A stretch of 64,000 nucleotides of DNA, taken from positions 87,980 to 151,979 of the forward strand of contig CANSAE010000006.1 in the NCBI GenBank assembly GCA_947644595.1. Direction: 5' to 3'. The position numbers and the translations under genes were made by a program. The notes under the pieces are model-generated. The model ran no database searches. It saw only the letters and a program-made list of their open reading frames with translations, and was not told the origin of the DNA. This document shows positions 36,529-44,826 of the stretch, piece after piece (the first letter of the stretch is position 1; every line of letters starts with the position of its first letter). Source of the stretch: an uncultured Clostridia bacterium (GTDB lineage: Bacteria > Bacillota > Clostridia > Oscillospirales > Oscillospiraceae).

Positions 36529-37242
36529 TTAATCCGCTGAGAGTTTTTCAAAGCCCTCCGTCCATTGCAGCGTCTCATCATACAAGGGCTGGGTGTCCAA
36601 CAGCTTGGTGAGCTCGATCATACGGTCATCGGCGTCCAGTTCTTTGGAGTCCCAGACCTGCCGCAGGCGCACCGCCAAATCCCAGCCGCACAGTTCCGTC
36701 AAAAACGCCGGGAATTTTGCCAGATAAATATCATCCGGGAATTCTTCCAGATACCAATCTTCATCGGGCTTCATATAGTCATGGGATTCTCCTTTTTCAG
36801 CATCGTAGTAAGATAGATAGAGCGCATCACTGTCCATGATGGCAAAGGAAAGCACCGGCGTTTGGAACAGCAAAGACAGCTTTTTCAGTTCCTTCGCGCG
36901 GGTGATGCGCCCGTCGCACAGGTCCGTGCCGAAATACGGCAGCCAGGGGACCTCCGGCCGGTAGGCGATGACATGATATTTCGGAATATTGAAAAGCCCC
37001 TCCACCATCCGCGCTGCCTGTTCCATCGTGCCGCCAGGGAATTGAATGACATTCCCATCCGTTTGGGGCGGTTTTCCCAGGAGCCGCACAAATTGCAGTT
37101 TCATCCGTTCCCGCTCTTCCTGCATCCGCGCCGCTTCTTCGGCGCTTGCCGGCTTTCTGCCGCACTGCCGCAGCTTGTCCCGCAGGACCTCCGGACTGTC
37201 TCCCCGGTTCTTCAAAAAGACAAATGACCGTGTCGTTCCCAT
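36529..37242 (-). CDS. Hypothetical protein, 237 aa
   Basis: I do not recognise a family. The soluble protein has a charged helical N terminus (residues ~15-50, EEAARMQEERERMKLQF) and an alpha/beta C-terminal part rich in aromatic and acidic residues (DALYLSYYDAEKGESHDYMK; EEFPDDIYLAKFPAFL). It has no signal peptide, membrane segment or obvious catalytic motif. On the minus strand TTGTGA and TATACT with 17-nt spacing lie upstream (about 37260-37290), and the gene is closed by a terminator, so it looks like a functional monocistronic unit. Confidence 0.7.
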   Translation of the reverse strand: MGTTRSFVFLKNRGDSPEVLRDKLRQCGRKPASAEEAARMQEERERMKLQFVRLLGKPPQTDGNVIQFPGGTMEQAARMVEGLFNIPKYHVIAYRPEVPWLPYFGTDLCDGRITRAKELKKLSLLFQTPVLSFAIMDSDALYLSYYDAEKGESHDYMKPDEDWYLEEFPDDIYLAKFPAFLTELCGWDLAVRLRQVWDSKELDADDRMIELTKLLDTQPLYDETLQWTEGFEKLSAD

Positions 37243-37349
37243 AAAATCACCCCTTTTGGTTAGTATAGCACATTCTTTCTCCCCTCACAACCGTTGCGGG
37301 ATGGGAAAAAATCTGCTATACTGGCAGTAACTCAAACTGGAAGGGCGTT

Positions 37350-37433
37350 ATGTGTTTTGACACTTATGCCCATTATGACGGCTACAATTTAACGTCGACC
37401 CGGGCACCCCCGCGGTCGGAGATACGAGAATAA
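37350..37433 (+). pseudogene. Truncated copy of the tatD 5' end
   Basis: The first ~60 nt after the ATG at 37350 match the start of the intact tatD gene at 37916 (both encode FDT.AHYD.Y), then similarity stops near 37410 and the frame ends at 37433. It looks like the leftover of a duplicated or replaced tatD gene, directly in front of a broken acetyltransferase gene that itself precedes intact tatD. Confidence 0.7.
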
Positions 37434-37445
37434 GAGAAAAACTCG

Positions 37446-37889
37446 ATGAACATTTATGAAGTACAAGCAAGAACGCCTCTGCTGGTGCAAAAACTTTTGC
37501 AGATCTGAGAAAGCTCCGTTCGTGCCACACACCTGTTTCTTTCCGACGCGGAAATCCTGAAAATCCGGGAGTTTGTTCCGCAGGCAATCAGCGGCGTTGC
37601 CCATCTGGTGGTTGCCGAAACGGGGCAACAGGTACCGGTTGCTTTTATGGGTGTTGATCAGGGGCGGTTGGAAATGCTGGTCCTCTCCCCAACGGAACAG
37701 AGAAAGGGCCTTGGAAAACAGCTTCTTCGCTCCGGGATCCAAAATTATGGGGTCCGGACCCTGACCGTCAATGAGCAGAACCCGCAGGCAGTTGGATTTT
37801 ATGAGCATCTCGGATTTGAGATATATCAGCGTACGGAGCATGACGAGGAAGGAAATCCTTATCCGCTCTTATATATGCGGTTGAAATGA
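37446..37889 (+). pseudogene. GNAT-family acetyltransferase, in-frame stop
   Basis: The frame from ATG 37446 encodes a 147-residue GNAT N-acetyltransferase interrupted once by TGA at 37506-37508 (LLQI*ESSVRATHLFL). Related proteins have Trp here (IWESSVRATH), so TGG to TGA is the simple explanation. Everything after the stop is intact, including the acetyl-CoA-binding loop VLSPTEQRKGLGKQLL and the C-terminal NEQNPQAVGFYEHLGFEIY. An internal restart is possible (for example ATG within AFMGVDQG) but would lack the N-terminal half. It overlaps the upstream end of the tatD frame region and precedes tatD. Confidence 0.85.
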
Positions 37890-37915
37890 CTATTTATCAG
37901 AAAGGGAAACAATCT

Positions 37916-38677
37916 ATGTTTTTCGATACCCATGCCCATTATGACAGCTACAAATTCAATGCCGACCGGGACACCGTACTGTCCAGTTTACCCGCTTTGG
38001 GGGTGGACCTGGTGGTGGACCCGGGCTGCGATGAGGCATCATCCCGGGAAGCCATTGTTTTGTCGGAGCGGTACGACTATCTTTACGCCGCCGTGGGCTG
38101 GCAGCCTCAGGAACTGAAAGAATCTTACTACGACGGAGCTTTGGATGTCATTCAGGAATTGGCGCGACACCCCAAGGTCGTGGCCATCGGGGAGATCGGG
38201 CTGGATTACTACTGGGACACTTCTTATAACGCATTGCAGCACGAGGTGCTGCGGGCACAGCTGCGAATGGCGCTGGAATTGGACCTGCCCGTCATTTTCC
38301 ATGACCGGGAGGCCCACGGGGACAGTCTGGCCATCGTGCGGGAATTTCCCGGGGTGCGGGGGGTGTTCCACTGCTTTTCCGGCAGCGCAGAAATGGCGAA
38401 AGAACTCATCAAGCTGGGCTGGTACCTGGGATTTGACGGGCCGGTGACCTATAAAAACAACCGCAAGCACAAGGAAGTCCTGGAGGTCTGCCCCATGGAA
38501 CGCATCCTCATCGAGACCGACAGTCCCTATCTCTCTCCGGAGCCCAACCGGGGTACCCGGAACCATTCCGGGAACCTGCGCTATATCGCGGAAAAAATCG
38601 GAGAGATCAAGGGGCTTTCCATGGAGGATACCGCCCACGTGACCGCGGAGAACGGAAGGAGGCTGTTTCGAATATGA
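37916..38677 (+). CDS. tatD: TatD-family metal-dependent hydrolase (DNase)
   Basis: The 253-residue TIM-barrel metalloenzyme has the DTHAHYD start metal motif, the Glu in VAIGEIGLDYYWD, His residues in VIFHDREAHGD and FHCFSGSAEMAKE, and the final Asp in LIETDSPYLSPEP. TatD enzymes act as 3'-5' exonucleases or D-aminoacyl-tRNA-type deacylases. The ATG at 37916 is where homology begins; GAAAGGG lies 9 nt upstream. Its stop overlaps the start of the phosphatase gene (ATGA). Confidence 0.93.
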   Translation: MFFDTHAHYDSYKFNADRDTVLSSLPALGVDLVVDPGCDEASSREAIVLSERYDYLYAAVGWQPQELKESYYDGALDVIQELARHPKVVAIGEIGLDYYWDTSYNALQHEVLRAQLRMALELDLPVIFHDREAHGDSLAIVREFPGVRGVFHCFSGSAEMAKELIKLGWYLGFDGPVTYKNNRKHKEVLEVCPMERILIETDSPYLSPEPNRGTRNHSGNLRYIAEKIGEIKGLSMEDTAHVTAENGRRLFRI

Positions 38678-39471
38678 AAGAACGGATTTTACAGGGCGCC
38701 CCCAATTTCCGGGACCTGGGCGGCATGGAAACTGCCGACAGGCGGCGCGTCAAGCCCCACCGCCTGCTGCGGTGCGGGCATCTGCATGACCTCACGGCAG
38801 CAGACCGGGAACGGCTGGTGGCAGAATATGGTCTCAGGACCGTCATCGACCTGCGGACCTCCGGGGAGATGGCCCGAAAACCGGACGTAGTATTACCGGG
38901 GGTGACGTACATCCACCTGCCCATCTTTGAAAATCAGGCTGAAGGTGTGACCCGGGAGACCGTGACGGAGGATGACCCCGTAGGGCGTATGATCGCCATG
39001 GCCGAAAAGATGGAGGGACAGGCTTTCCAGCGGATGCGGGAGCTTTACAAAATCTTTTTGGACGACCACGGCATCGCCATGTACCGCAGGTTTTTTGAAC
39101 AATTGCTGGCGCAGGAAAAGGGTGCAGTACTCTGGCACTGTACCATGGGCAAGGATCGCTGCGGCACAGCGGCAGCGCTGTTGGAAACCGCGCTGGGGGT
39201 GCCCTATGAGACCGTACTGGCGGATTATCTGCTGACCAATGACTTCGTGCTGCCGGAGACGGAAAAGACCATTCAAAAGGCCCGGGAACGTATTGACGAC
39301 GAGTCTCTGTTTGAACAGATGCGGATACTGGACAGCGTATATGAAGAATTTTTGGATACGGTGCTGGGCATCGCAAAGGAACACTCCGGTAGTTTGGAAG
39401 CATTCATCCATCAAGGACTCGGGATGACACCAAAGAAAACAGAACGGCTGAAAGAATTGTATCTGGAATAA
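38674..39471 (+). CDS. Tyrosine/dual-specificity protein phosphatase-like (Y_phosphatase3)
   Basis: The 265-residue protein matches the bacterial tyrosine-phosphatase/MptpB-LipA type: N-terminal GAPNFRDLGGMETADRRRVKP, VIDLRTSGEMARKP and the P-loop HCTMGKDRCGTAAALL. The Cys and Arg of CxxxxxR are present. The residue after the Arg is Cys where Thr is usual (KDRTG), a small deviation that should not abolish activity. Members hydrolyse phosphotyrosine, phosphoserine or phosphoinositides. Co-translated with tatD. Confidence 0.88.
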   Translation: MKERILQGAPNFRDLGGMETADRRRVKPHRLLRCGHLHDLTAADRERLVAEYGLRTVIDLRTSGEMARKPDVVLPGVTYIHLPIFENQAEGVTRETVTEDDPVGRMIAMAEKMEGQAFQRMRELYKIFLDDHGIAMYRRFFEQLLAQEKGAVLWHCTMGKDRCGTAAALLETALGVPYETVLADYLLTNDFVLPETEKTIQKARERIDDESLFEQMRILDSVYEEFLDTVLGIAKEHSGSLEAFIHQGLGMTPKKTERLKELYLE

Positions 39472-39506
39472 AACAATCCCCCGGGAAGTTTCCCGGGGGA
39501 TTGTTT
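39471..39506. terminator. Bidirectional terminator
   Basis: AAACAATCCCCCGGGAA pairs with its complement around a 3-nt loop between convergent genes. Confidence 0.85.
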
Positions 39507-39510
39507 TATC

Positions 39511-40554
39511 TTATACAATGCCCATAAAATATTCCACTGTAATCGCAACAATGACCACCAGTGCGGAGATGATAAAGCCATGGATCATGGGCCGAATACC
39601 GGATTTGGCCATGTCCTTGAAGCTGGTGTTCAAGCCGATGGCCGCCAGGGCTGCAACCATGAGGAACTTACTGACGGTTTTTAATCCACCGGAAAGCTCA
39701 GGGGAGATCAGTCCCACGCTGTTGACTGCCGCCAATACAATAAAGCCCAGGATGAACCAGGGGAACAGATTCCAAAAGCTGATATTGGCCTTTGTGTCCG
39801 AAGACTCACTTCCGGCGAGAGCCTCTTTTTTCTTGAGACGCACCTCGATCAGGGCAAAGACGATTACTGTGGGAATGATGGTCAGGGTACGGGTCAGTTT
39901 TACCATGGTGGCAAAATCTCCCGCACCTTCAGAAAAGGCATATCCCGCCGCGACCACGCTGGAGGTATCGTTCACCGCCGTGCCTGCCCACAGGCCGTAA
40001 GCTTCGTCGCTCAATCCCATGGCGCGCCCCATGATGGGAAACAGCACAATCATGGCCATGTCAAACAGGAAGGTAGCAGACATGGCATAGGCAATGTCGC
40101 TGTCCTCCGCGTCGATAACCGGCGCGATGGCCGCGATGGCAGAACCGCCGCAGATGCCCGTGCCCGCAGAAATCAGGTTGGAGAGCTTCCAGTTCAGCCC
40201 AAGCGCCTTTCCAATGAAATATCCGCCGCCGAAGCAGGTGAGCAAAGTGAATACCATGACCTCAATGGACCGGCCGCCTACTTTCAAAATCGTGGATACG
40301 CTCATGGACGCCCCCAGCAGAATGATGGCAAATTTCAAAATCTTCTTAGAGGTAAACTTTATGCCGGGCGCAAAGGTCTCCGTCGGCTTCCAGAAATGAT
40401 TGATGAGCAGCCCTATGAACAGGGCAATGACCGACGCACCGATATACGAGTCCACCTGATTAGCCCCCACCGGGATACTGCCGATAAGTTTAGCTACCAC
40501 CGCAATACAAATCGCCAACGCGAAACCGGGCAGTAATTGCACAATTTTCTTCAT
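39511..40554 (-). CDS. YeiH-family putative sulfate exporter
   Basis: The 347-residue protein has about ten membrane segments and the conserved blocks of the YeiH/UPF0324 family: FAIILLGASMSVSTIL, SAGTGICGGSAIAAIAPVI and GLWAGTAVNDTSSVVAAGYA. The family is annotated as putative sulfate exporters; in gut bacteria members accompany taurine or sulfonate degradation, but no such genes are nearby. Function is therefore family-level only. Confidence 0.88.
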   Translation of the reverse strand: MKKIVQLLPGFALAICIAVVAKLIGSIPVGANQVDSYIGASVIALFIGLLINHFWKPTETFAPGIKFTSKKILKFAIILLGASMSVSTILKVGGRSIEVMVFTLLTCFGGGYFIGKALGLNWKLSNLISAGTGICGGSAIAAIAPVIDAEDSDIAYAMSATFLFDMAMIVLFPIMGRAMGLSDEAYGLWAGTAVNDTSSVVAAGYAFSEGAGDFATMVKLTRTLTIIPTVIVFALIEVRLKKKEALAGSESSDTKANISFWNLFPWFILGFIVLAAVNSVGLISPELSGGLKTVSKFLMVAALAAIGLNTSFKDMAKSGIRPMIHGFIISALVVIVAITVEYFMGIV

Positions 40555-40712
40555 TTATGTTTTTCCTCTCTTCCTTTTCCCTTGCAGGGCAGCACCCCTG
40601 TATGAAACATCCGGTCAAATGCCATTACGGTCATCTCCCCGGCAGACAGTTCAAGGAACAACACCGTACCACATGGGAGCAGAAAAGTCAAGGGAGCGCA
40701 CAATGCCCTCCC

Positions 40713-41762
40713 CTACTTCTTATTCACGAAAAAGTGGTTGAACGCAAATGCCATCAGTCCGCTGAAATACCGGCAGCCTACGTTGAACGTCAGCCACAGT
40801 ATCGGCTTGCGGTAAAACAAGCGCTGCAATACGGTCATCATTTTGAACCGAATCCCCAGGGTCCGGATGTACCGCCGGTAACGCCCGGGATTTCCCGTCC
40901 GGATGGACTGTGCGCATTTCTCTCCGCTTTTCAAGCTATACCGAAGCCCGGATAATGTCAGAGGATCACAGGCACCTACGGCATCGCCGACAAAAAACAC
41001 ATTCTGATCCATTACCGGTAAGCCCGTCCCTATCGGCGTGAACGCTGCGCGGAGTTCACGTAAGTCACAGGAAAGCTCCAGACGGTCCAGAAAATTCGCG
41101 AAAACGGCCCGGTAATCCCTGCCGGGAGTATAGACGTCTGTGAGCCCTACATTTGTAATTCCCTGATAAGAGCTTACCCAGGCATAGCCTTTTGGGGTAA
41201 TCCCGAAATGGATCCCAATGGCATCCCTCCGGTCTGCAGGAAAGGTCACCTGCATCGCAATGTTTCGCCGTTTTTCCGGCTGATAGCGGCTGCCAAAGCC
41301 CGTAGTACCGTCAGCAAAAACCAAATACTCATAAGTAACGGTCCTCTCCTGATTCAAAAGTACTTGGTTTTTGTCCGGTTCATGGCATTCAATATATGTA
41401 TCCTCCCACACCGCAATGCCCCGCATCTTCGCCAGCAGAAAAAATGAATGATCCAGCTCCACACGGTCAATCTTGCGGTTGGTATACAGGAATCGATTCG
41501 GAATCGTCTGCACACCTCGGAGTTGATAGAAGATATTAAAATCTTTGATGAGTGTATAGTGGCACGCACCGATGTCCAGTCCAAATTGCTCATAAGCGGT
41601 CTTGGTTTTGTTGGTAATATACCCTGCGCAGCATTTATATCGAGGAAAGGTCTTTTTTTCAAGGACCAAAATGTCATCCACACCCTGCTGGCGCAGGTTC
41701 AGTGCCGTAGCCAATCCGGACGGCCCCGCTCCCACGACAATGACCTGATAATGCGTTTTCAA
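40713..41762 (-). CDS. Geranylgeranyl-reductase-family FAD oxidoreductase
   Basis: The 349-residue flavoprotein starts with the dinucleotide-binding motif VVGAGPSGLATALNLRQ and has the second FAD motif PVMDQNVFFVGDAVGACDP. The Cys-containing active-site segment FPRYKCCAGYITNKT is characteristic of geranylgeranyl reductase-type enzymes that saturate isoprenoid chains, including archaeal lipids and quinones; substrate here is unknown. It is last before two tRNA genes on the same strand. The C-terminal end (FNHFFVNKK) is amphipathic and could touch the membrane. Confidence 0.85.
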   Translation of the reverse strand: MKTHYQVIVVGAGPSGLATALNLRQQGVDDILVLEKKTFPRYKCCAGYITNKTKTAYEQFGLDIGACHYTLIKDFNIFYQLRGVQTIPNRFLYTNRKIDRVELDHSFFLLAKMRGIAVWEDTYIECHEPDKNQVLLNQERTVTYEYLVFADGTTGFGSRYQPEKRRNIAMQVTFPADRRDAIGIHFGITPKGYAWVSSYQGITNVGLTDVYTPGRDYRAVFANFLDRLELSCDLRELRAAFTPIGTGLPVMDQNVFFVGDAVGACDPLTLSGLRYSLKSGEKCAQSIRTGNPGRYRRYIRTLGIRFKMMTVLQRLFYRKPILWLTFNVGCRYFSGLMAFAFNHFFVNKK

Positions 41763-41790
41763 GTCCCCACCTCGTTTCTTTCATAAAAAG

Positions 41791-41823
41791 TACAGCCCTG
41801 CAAGCGCTTTACTTGCAGGGCTG
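41791..41823 (-). terminator. Terminator after tRNA-Thr
   Basis: ACAGCCCTGCAAG pairs with CTTGCAGGGCTGT; on the minus strand it is followed by ACTTTTT. Confidence 0.78.
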
Positions 41824-41899
41824 TGGAGCTGCTGGGCAGACTCGAACTGCCGACCTCGTCATTACCAATGACGTGCTCTACCACCTGAGCTACAGCAGC
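41824..41899 (-). tRNA. tRNA-Thr(GGT)
   Basis: 76-nt cloverleaf on the minus strand with acceptor GCTGCTG/CAGCAGC, anticodon GGT in ATTGGTAAT context, T-loop GTTCGAGTC and encoded CCA. Confidence 0.95.
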
Positions 41900-41907
41900 A
41901 TATTTTT

Positions 41908-41932
41908 TCCCGCAGACAAACGTCTGCGGGAA
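41908..41932. other. Hairpin between tRNA-Asp and tRNA-Thr
   Basis: TCCCGCAGAC and GTCTGCGGGA form a 10-bp stem between the two tRNAs. It may guide processing of the dicistronic tRNA transcript or act as a weak terminator. Confidence 0.55.
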
Positions 41933-41933
41933 T

Positions 41934-42010
41934 TGGCGACCGAGAAGGGACTTGAACCCTCGACCTCCAGCGTGACAGGCTGGCGTTCTAACCGACTGAA
42001 CTACTCGGCC
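41934..42010 (-). tRNA. tRNA-Asp(GTC)
   Basis: 77-nt cloverleaf on the minus strand with anticodon GTC in the loop CTGTCAC, acceptor GGCCGAG/CTCGGTC, T-loop GTTCAAGTC and encoded CCA. It is transcribed ahead of tRNA-Thr. Confidence 0.95.
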
Positions 42011-42183
42011 AAGCACTGAGTGCTTGATTACTATATCAGATACATTTCCCGATGTCAACACTTTTTTCTAAATTTTTTCACTTTTCCAGGTAGCTTTTCT
42101 TTTCCGAAAAAATACATTTTCCTACTTCTTATTTTCTCCGATCTGTGTTAAAATATGAATAGATATTTTGGGAGGTGATGCGC

Positions 42184-43299
42184 TTGAATCGAAGGCTCTT
42201 AGCACTGCTGTTACTGCTGGTGCTGCTGCTCGCCATGTTTCCCTTCCCGGCCAATGCCGTTTCCGATGTATGCTTCGTTGCCATCAACGATACCCTGCCG
42301 GAATCCGTCCCGTTAGCTTATGTGCGCAATTCCATCGCCTACGTGCCATGCTCCGCGCTGAGCAGCTTCCGCATTTATAATTTATATGATTCCAGCATCT
42401 CTGTGGTACTGGTCTATACCTCCTCCCAGCAGATCACGATCGATATGAATACCGGTATTGCCACGGATAAAGACGGTATCACCTATGCCGCCACAGCCAT
42501 TTACCGGAACGGTCAGGTATATGTTCCTGCCGTTTTTATCTGTTCCATGTTTGGCCTGCGGGCCTCCTATATTGAGGGCAGCGGCCAGGGTGACATCTGC
42601 CGAATTACTGACGGCAGTGAGGTCCTTGGGGACGATTTATTTCTCTCCGCCGCCACCAATCTGATGCGTTCCCGGTACAACGCCTATCAACAGGCAAATC
42701 CCCCAGCGCCCACGCCATCACCGACCCCAAGCGTTCAGGGCCCCCATGGTACTATCACCGTTTATCTCACTTTCCTGGATCTGCCTTCCAACTATTTGCT
42801 GAATCTTTTGAAAAATTACGGATTTTCTGCCACGTTTTTTCTGACCGGCGCCGATATTGCCGCCGCGCCGGATACGGTCCGCCGCATCGTGGGAGACGGG
42901 CACAATATCGGTATCTACTGCCAAACCGCCACATTGGATGAAGTCGAATACGCCTCGGAACTGTTGTTTGAGGCCGCACATACAAAAACCGTACTGGTCA
43001 CTGCCGGAAACGGCACGACCCAGGATTTTGCCCAGCAATGTCAGGAAAACGGACTTGTCCCTTGCATGTACAACATCAACGGCATCACCGGCCAAAACGG
43101 ACAGCCCATCAGCAATACAGCTGTCATCAACCGTCTGAACGGCGCGCGTGGCAGCAATGTTCTCATGCTCGGACTGACGGAAAACAACGACGGTACCGTC
43201 CGCTCAATTATCACACATTTATATACCAATGCTGACATCTTTGAGGTCACAACAATCCGGGAAGTCGGCTACACAGGAGGCAACAAATATGTCAGATAA
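42184..43299 (+). CDS. Secreted degenerate NodB-like polysaccharide-deacetylase-fold protein
   Basis: The 371-residue protein has a signal peptide (ending FPANA), an N-terminal domain resembling copper-amine-oxidase-N stalk repeats (~residues 30-140, with ITIDMNTGIATDKDGITYAATAIYRNGQVYVP; ends cited), a Pro-rich linker (PAPTPSPTPS) and a NodB-like domain (~175-345). The NodB catalytic sites are altered: LTFLDLPSNY replaces TFDDGP, and GHNIGIYCQTATL lacks the HxxxH metal histidines. It may bind wall glycan without deacetylating it. TTG at 42184 is preferred as start: the site GGAGGTGAT lies 8 nt upstream, whereas the ATG inside that site is too close. Its 3' end overlaps the next gene by 11 nt. 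Confidence 0.78.
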   Translation: MNRRLLALLLLLVLLLAMFPFPANAVSDVCFVAINDTLPESVPLAYVRNSIAYVPCSALSSFRIYNLYDSSISVVLVYTSSQQITIDMNTGIATDKDGITYAATAIYRNGQVYVPAVFICSMFGLRASYIEGSGQGDICRITDGSEVLGDDLFLSAATNLMRSRYNAYQQANPPAPTPSPTPSVQGPHGTITVYLTFLDLPSNYLLNLLKNYGFSATFFLTGADIAAAPDTVRRIVGDGHNIGIYCQTATLDEVEYASELLFEAAHTKTVLVTAGNGTTQDFAQQCQENGLVPCMYNINGITGQNGQPISNTAVINRLNGARGSNVLMLGLTENNDGTVRSIITHLYTNADIFEVTTIREVGYTGGNKYVR

Positions 43300-44035
43300 A
43301 CCGTTAAAGGCCATTGTCCTGGCCGCCGGGAAAGGGACCCGGATGCGTACCGACGGCTGCGATCTGCCCAAAGTCATGCGTCTGGCCTGCGGAAAGCCGC
43401 TGCTGCATTACGTACTTCAGTCTTTGGACTTCATTCCGCCGGAAGATACAATTGTTGTAGTCGGTTATCAAAAGGAACGGGTCATGGAGGCGTTCCCCGC
43501 TTATTGCTTCGCAGAACAGAAAGAGCAATTGGGCACCGGGCACGCCGTTCTGTCCGCATTCGAGGCCCTGGAGGGCTTTGAGGGAGATGTGCTCGTTTGC
43601 TGCGGAGATATGCCGTTGATTCGGAGGGAAACTTATTTTGCGCTGACTGAGACGCACAGACGCTCCGGTGCTCTGTGCACCATGCTCACAGGCACCTCTG
43701 ATTTGGAGCTTCCCTACGGCAGGGTAGAGCGGGACGCAGCCGGAAATTTCCTTCGCATCGTGGAACAAAAGGACTGCTCCCCCGCACAGTTGAGCATCCG
43801 GGAGCTGAATGCCGGTGTCTATGTGTTTGACGCGACAGCTTTGCAGGGCGCTCTGTCCATGTTGAAGAACAACAACGCCAGCGGAGAATATTACCTTACC
43901 GACGTTCCCGACCTTCTTCGGCTGGATGGGCATGAGCCGGAGGTGTGCATGCTGGAACTGGGCAGCGAGATAATCGGTGTAAACACACCCGAGCAGTTGA
44001 AAGAAGTAGAATCTGTATTGTCAGGCAGAAAATAA
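43289..44035 (+). CDS. GlmU-type nucleotidyltransferase domain protein
   Basis: The 248-residue protein is a sugar-nucleotide pyrophosphorylase with the GlmU-like signature AIVLAAGKGTRMRTDGCDLPKVM, EQLGTGHAVLSAFEAL, VLVCCGDMPLI and LNAGVYVFDATALQGAL. It lacks the left-handed beta-helix acetyltransferase domain of full GlmU, so it would only make a UDP- (or other NDP-) sugar. AGGAGG precedes the ATG, inside the end of the NodB-like gene, so the two are translated together. The acetyltransferase half must be supplied elsewhere if the product is UDP-GlcNAc. Confidence 0.85.
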   Translation: MSDKPLKAIVLAAGKGTRMRTDGCDLPKVMRLACGKPLLHYVLQSLDFIPPEDTIVVVGYQKERVMEAFPAYCFAEQKEQLGTGHAVLSAFEALEGFEGDVLVCCGDMPLIRRETYFALTETHRRSGALCTMLTGTSDLELPYGRVERDAAGNFLRIVEQKDCSPAQLSIRELNAGVYVFDATALQGALSMLKNNNASGEYYLTDVPDLLRLDGHEPEVCMLELGSEIIGVNTPEQLKEVESVLSGRK

Positions 44036-44069
44036 ATCGAGAAAAAAGTAAAATTTTTGAATTTCCCTC

Positions 44070-44098
44070 TTGCAATTCCACAAATGCTGTGGTAGTAT
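44070..44098 (+). promoter_or_regulatory. Promoter of tRNA-Pro
   Basis: TTGCAA (44070-44075), 17-nt spacer, TAGTAT (44093-44098), 15 nt before the tRNA. Confidence 0.7.
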
Positions 44099-44113
44099 AT
44101 TCAGGCACGATAT

Positions 44114-44189
44114 CCGGGTGTAGCGCAGTTGGTAGCGCGCTTGAATGGGGTTCAAGAGGCCGCTGGTTCGACTCCAGTCACTCGGACCA
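44114..44189 (+). tRNA. tRNA-Pro(GGG)
   Basis: 76-nt cloverleaf with acceptor CCGGGTG/CACTCGG, anticodon stem CTTGA/TCAAG closing the loop ATGGGGT (anticodon GGG), T-loop GTTCGACTC and encoded CCA. Confidence 0.93.
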
Positions 44190-44196
44190 ACAAATG

Positions 44197-44228
44197 AGCA
44201 TCGAAACTGTATGGTTTCGGTGCTTTTT
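44197..44228 (+). terminator. Terminator of tRNA-Pro
   Basis: AGCATCGAAAC pairs with GTTTCGGTGCT (one G-T pair), then a T run. Confidence 0.78.
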
Positions 44229-44234
44229 TGCGTA

Positions 44235-44275
44235 ATACGAAAGCCGCACAAAATCGTGCGGCTTTCGTATTTTTT
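44235..44275. terminator. Second, bidirectional terminator
   Basis: A perfect 15-bp stem (44235-44249 with 44256-44270) followed by TTTTT, facing the 3' end of the HTH gene. Confidence 0.78.
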
Positions 44276-44279
44276 GCTG

Positions 44280-44600
44280 TTACATCCGTTCTCTCAATTC
44301 TCTCTTTTTATAATGTCTGCCGGTTCCTTCATAGGTTGTGCCGGGGGCTTCTTGTTCTTCCGCTGTCATAATTTGGCTGCGCAGTTCATCGACAAGCTGT
44401 AAAACTTCCATGTCCTTCATTTGTATCAGCAACATGGCAAAGGTCGCTGTGGATGGGCAATATTTTCCTTTTTCCAAATTGCGATATGCCCGTTCACTGA
44501 TTCTGAGTCGTTCTGCTGCACACGCTTGGGTCAGCTTTTTGCTACTCGCCTTTAATGCTTTTGATATAATGGGCTGTATGTGTTTGGTGTACGGATGCAT
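44280..44600 (-). CDS. XRE-type helix-turn-helix protein
   Basis: The 106-residue protein has an XRE/Cro-like HTH at ~residues 18-70: KLTQACAAERLRISERAYRN followed by LEKGKYCPSTATFAMLL. The C-terminal tail is charged (GRHYKKRELRERM). It probably binds DNA as a small regulator; targets unknown. ATG 44600 lies after an AGGAAGA-type site. Confidence 0.8.
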   Translation of the reverse strand: MHPYTKHIQPIISKALKASSKKLTQACAAERLRISERAYRNLEKGKYCPSTATFAMLLIQMKDMEVLQLVDELRSQIMTAEEQEAPGTTYEGTGRHYKKRELRERM

Positions 44601-44784
44601 AAATAAATCTTCCTTTACAAATACTCCGGATAATGGCTCTCTCCTACCATTGACCCACCCGGGTGATGAAAGACCATCCCTGTACCATAGCCTTGTGAGT
44701 CAATGTTGCTTTCCGGAACAGTCATTTCGCTTTTTATAACGGAAAAATTTTCCAATTTGTGACAAATTTCAAAAATGAAGATAA

Positions 44785-44824
44785 AAAAGAACCACCATCG
44801 AATTTCTTCGATGGTGGTTCTTTT
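44785..44824 (-). terminator. Terminator of the small secreted protein gene
   Basis: AAAAGAACCACCATCGAA pairs with its complement; T-rich on the minus-strand side. Confidence 0.82.
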
Positions 44825-44826
44825 GC

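Noticed and set aside
37506..37508. TGA as a recoded (selenocysteine or Trp) codon
   Set aside because: TGA serves as a normal stop in many genes here, and the family has Trp at this place, so a nonsense mutation is simpler.
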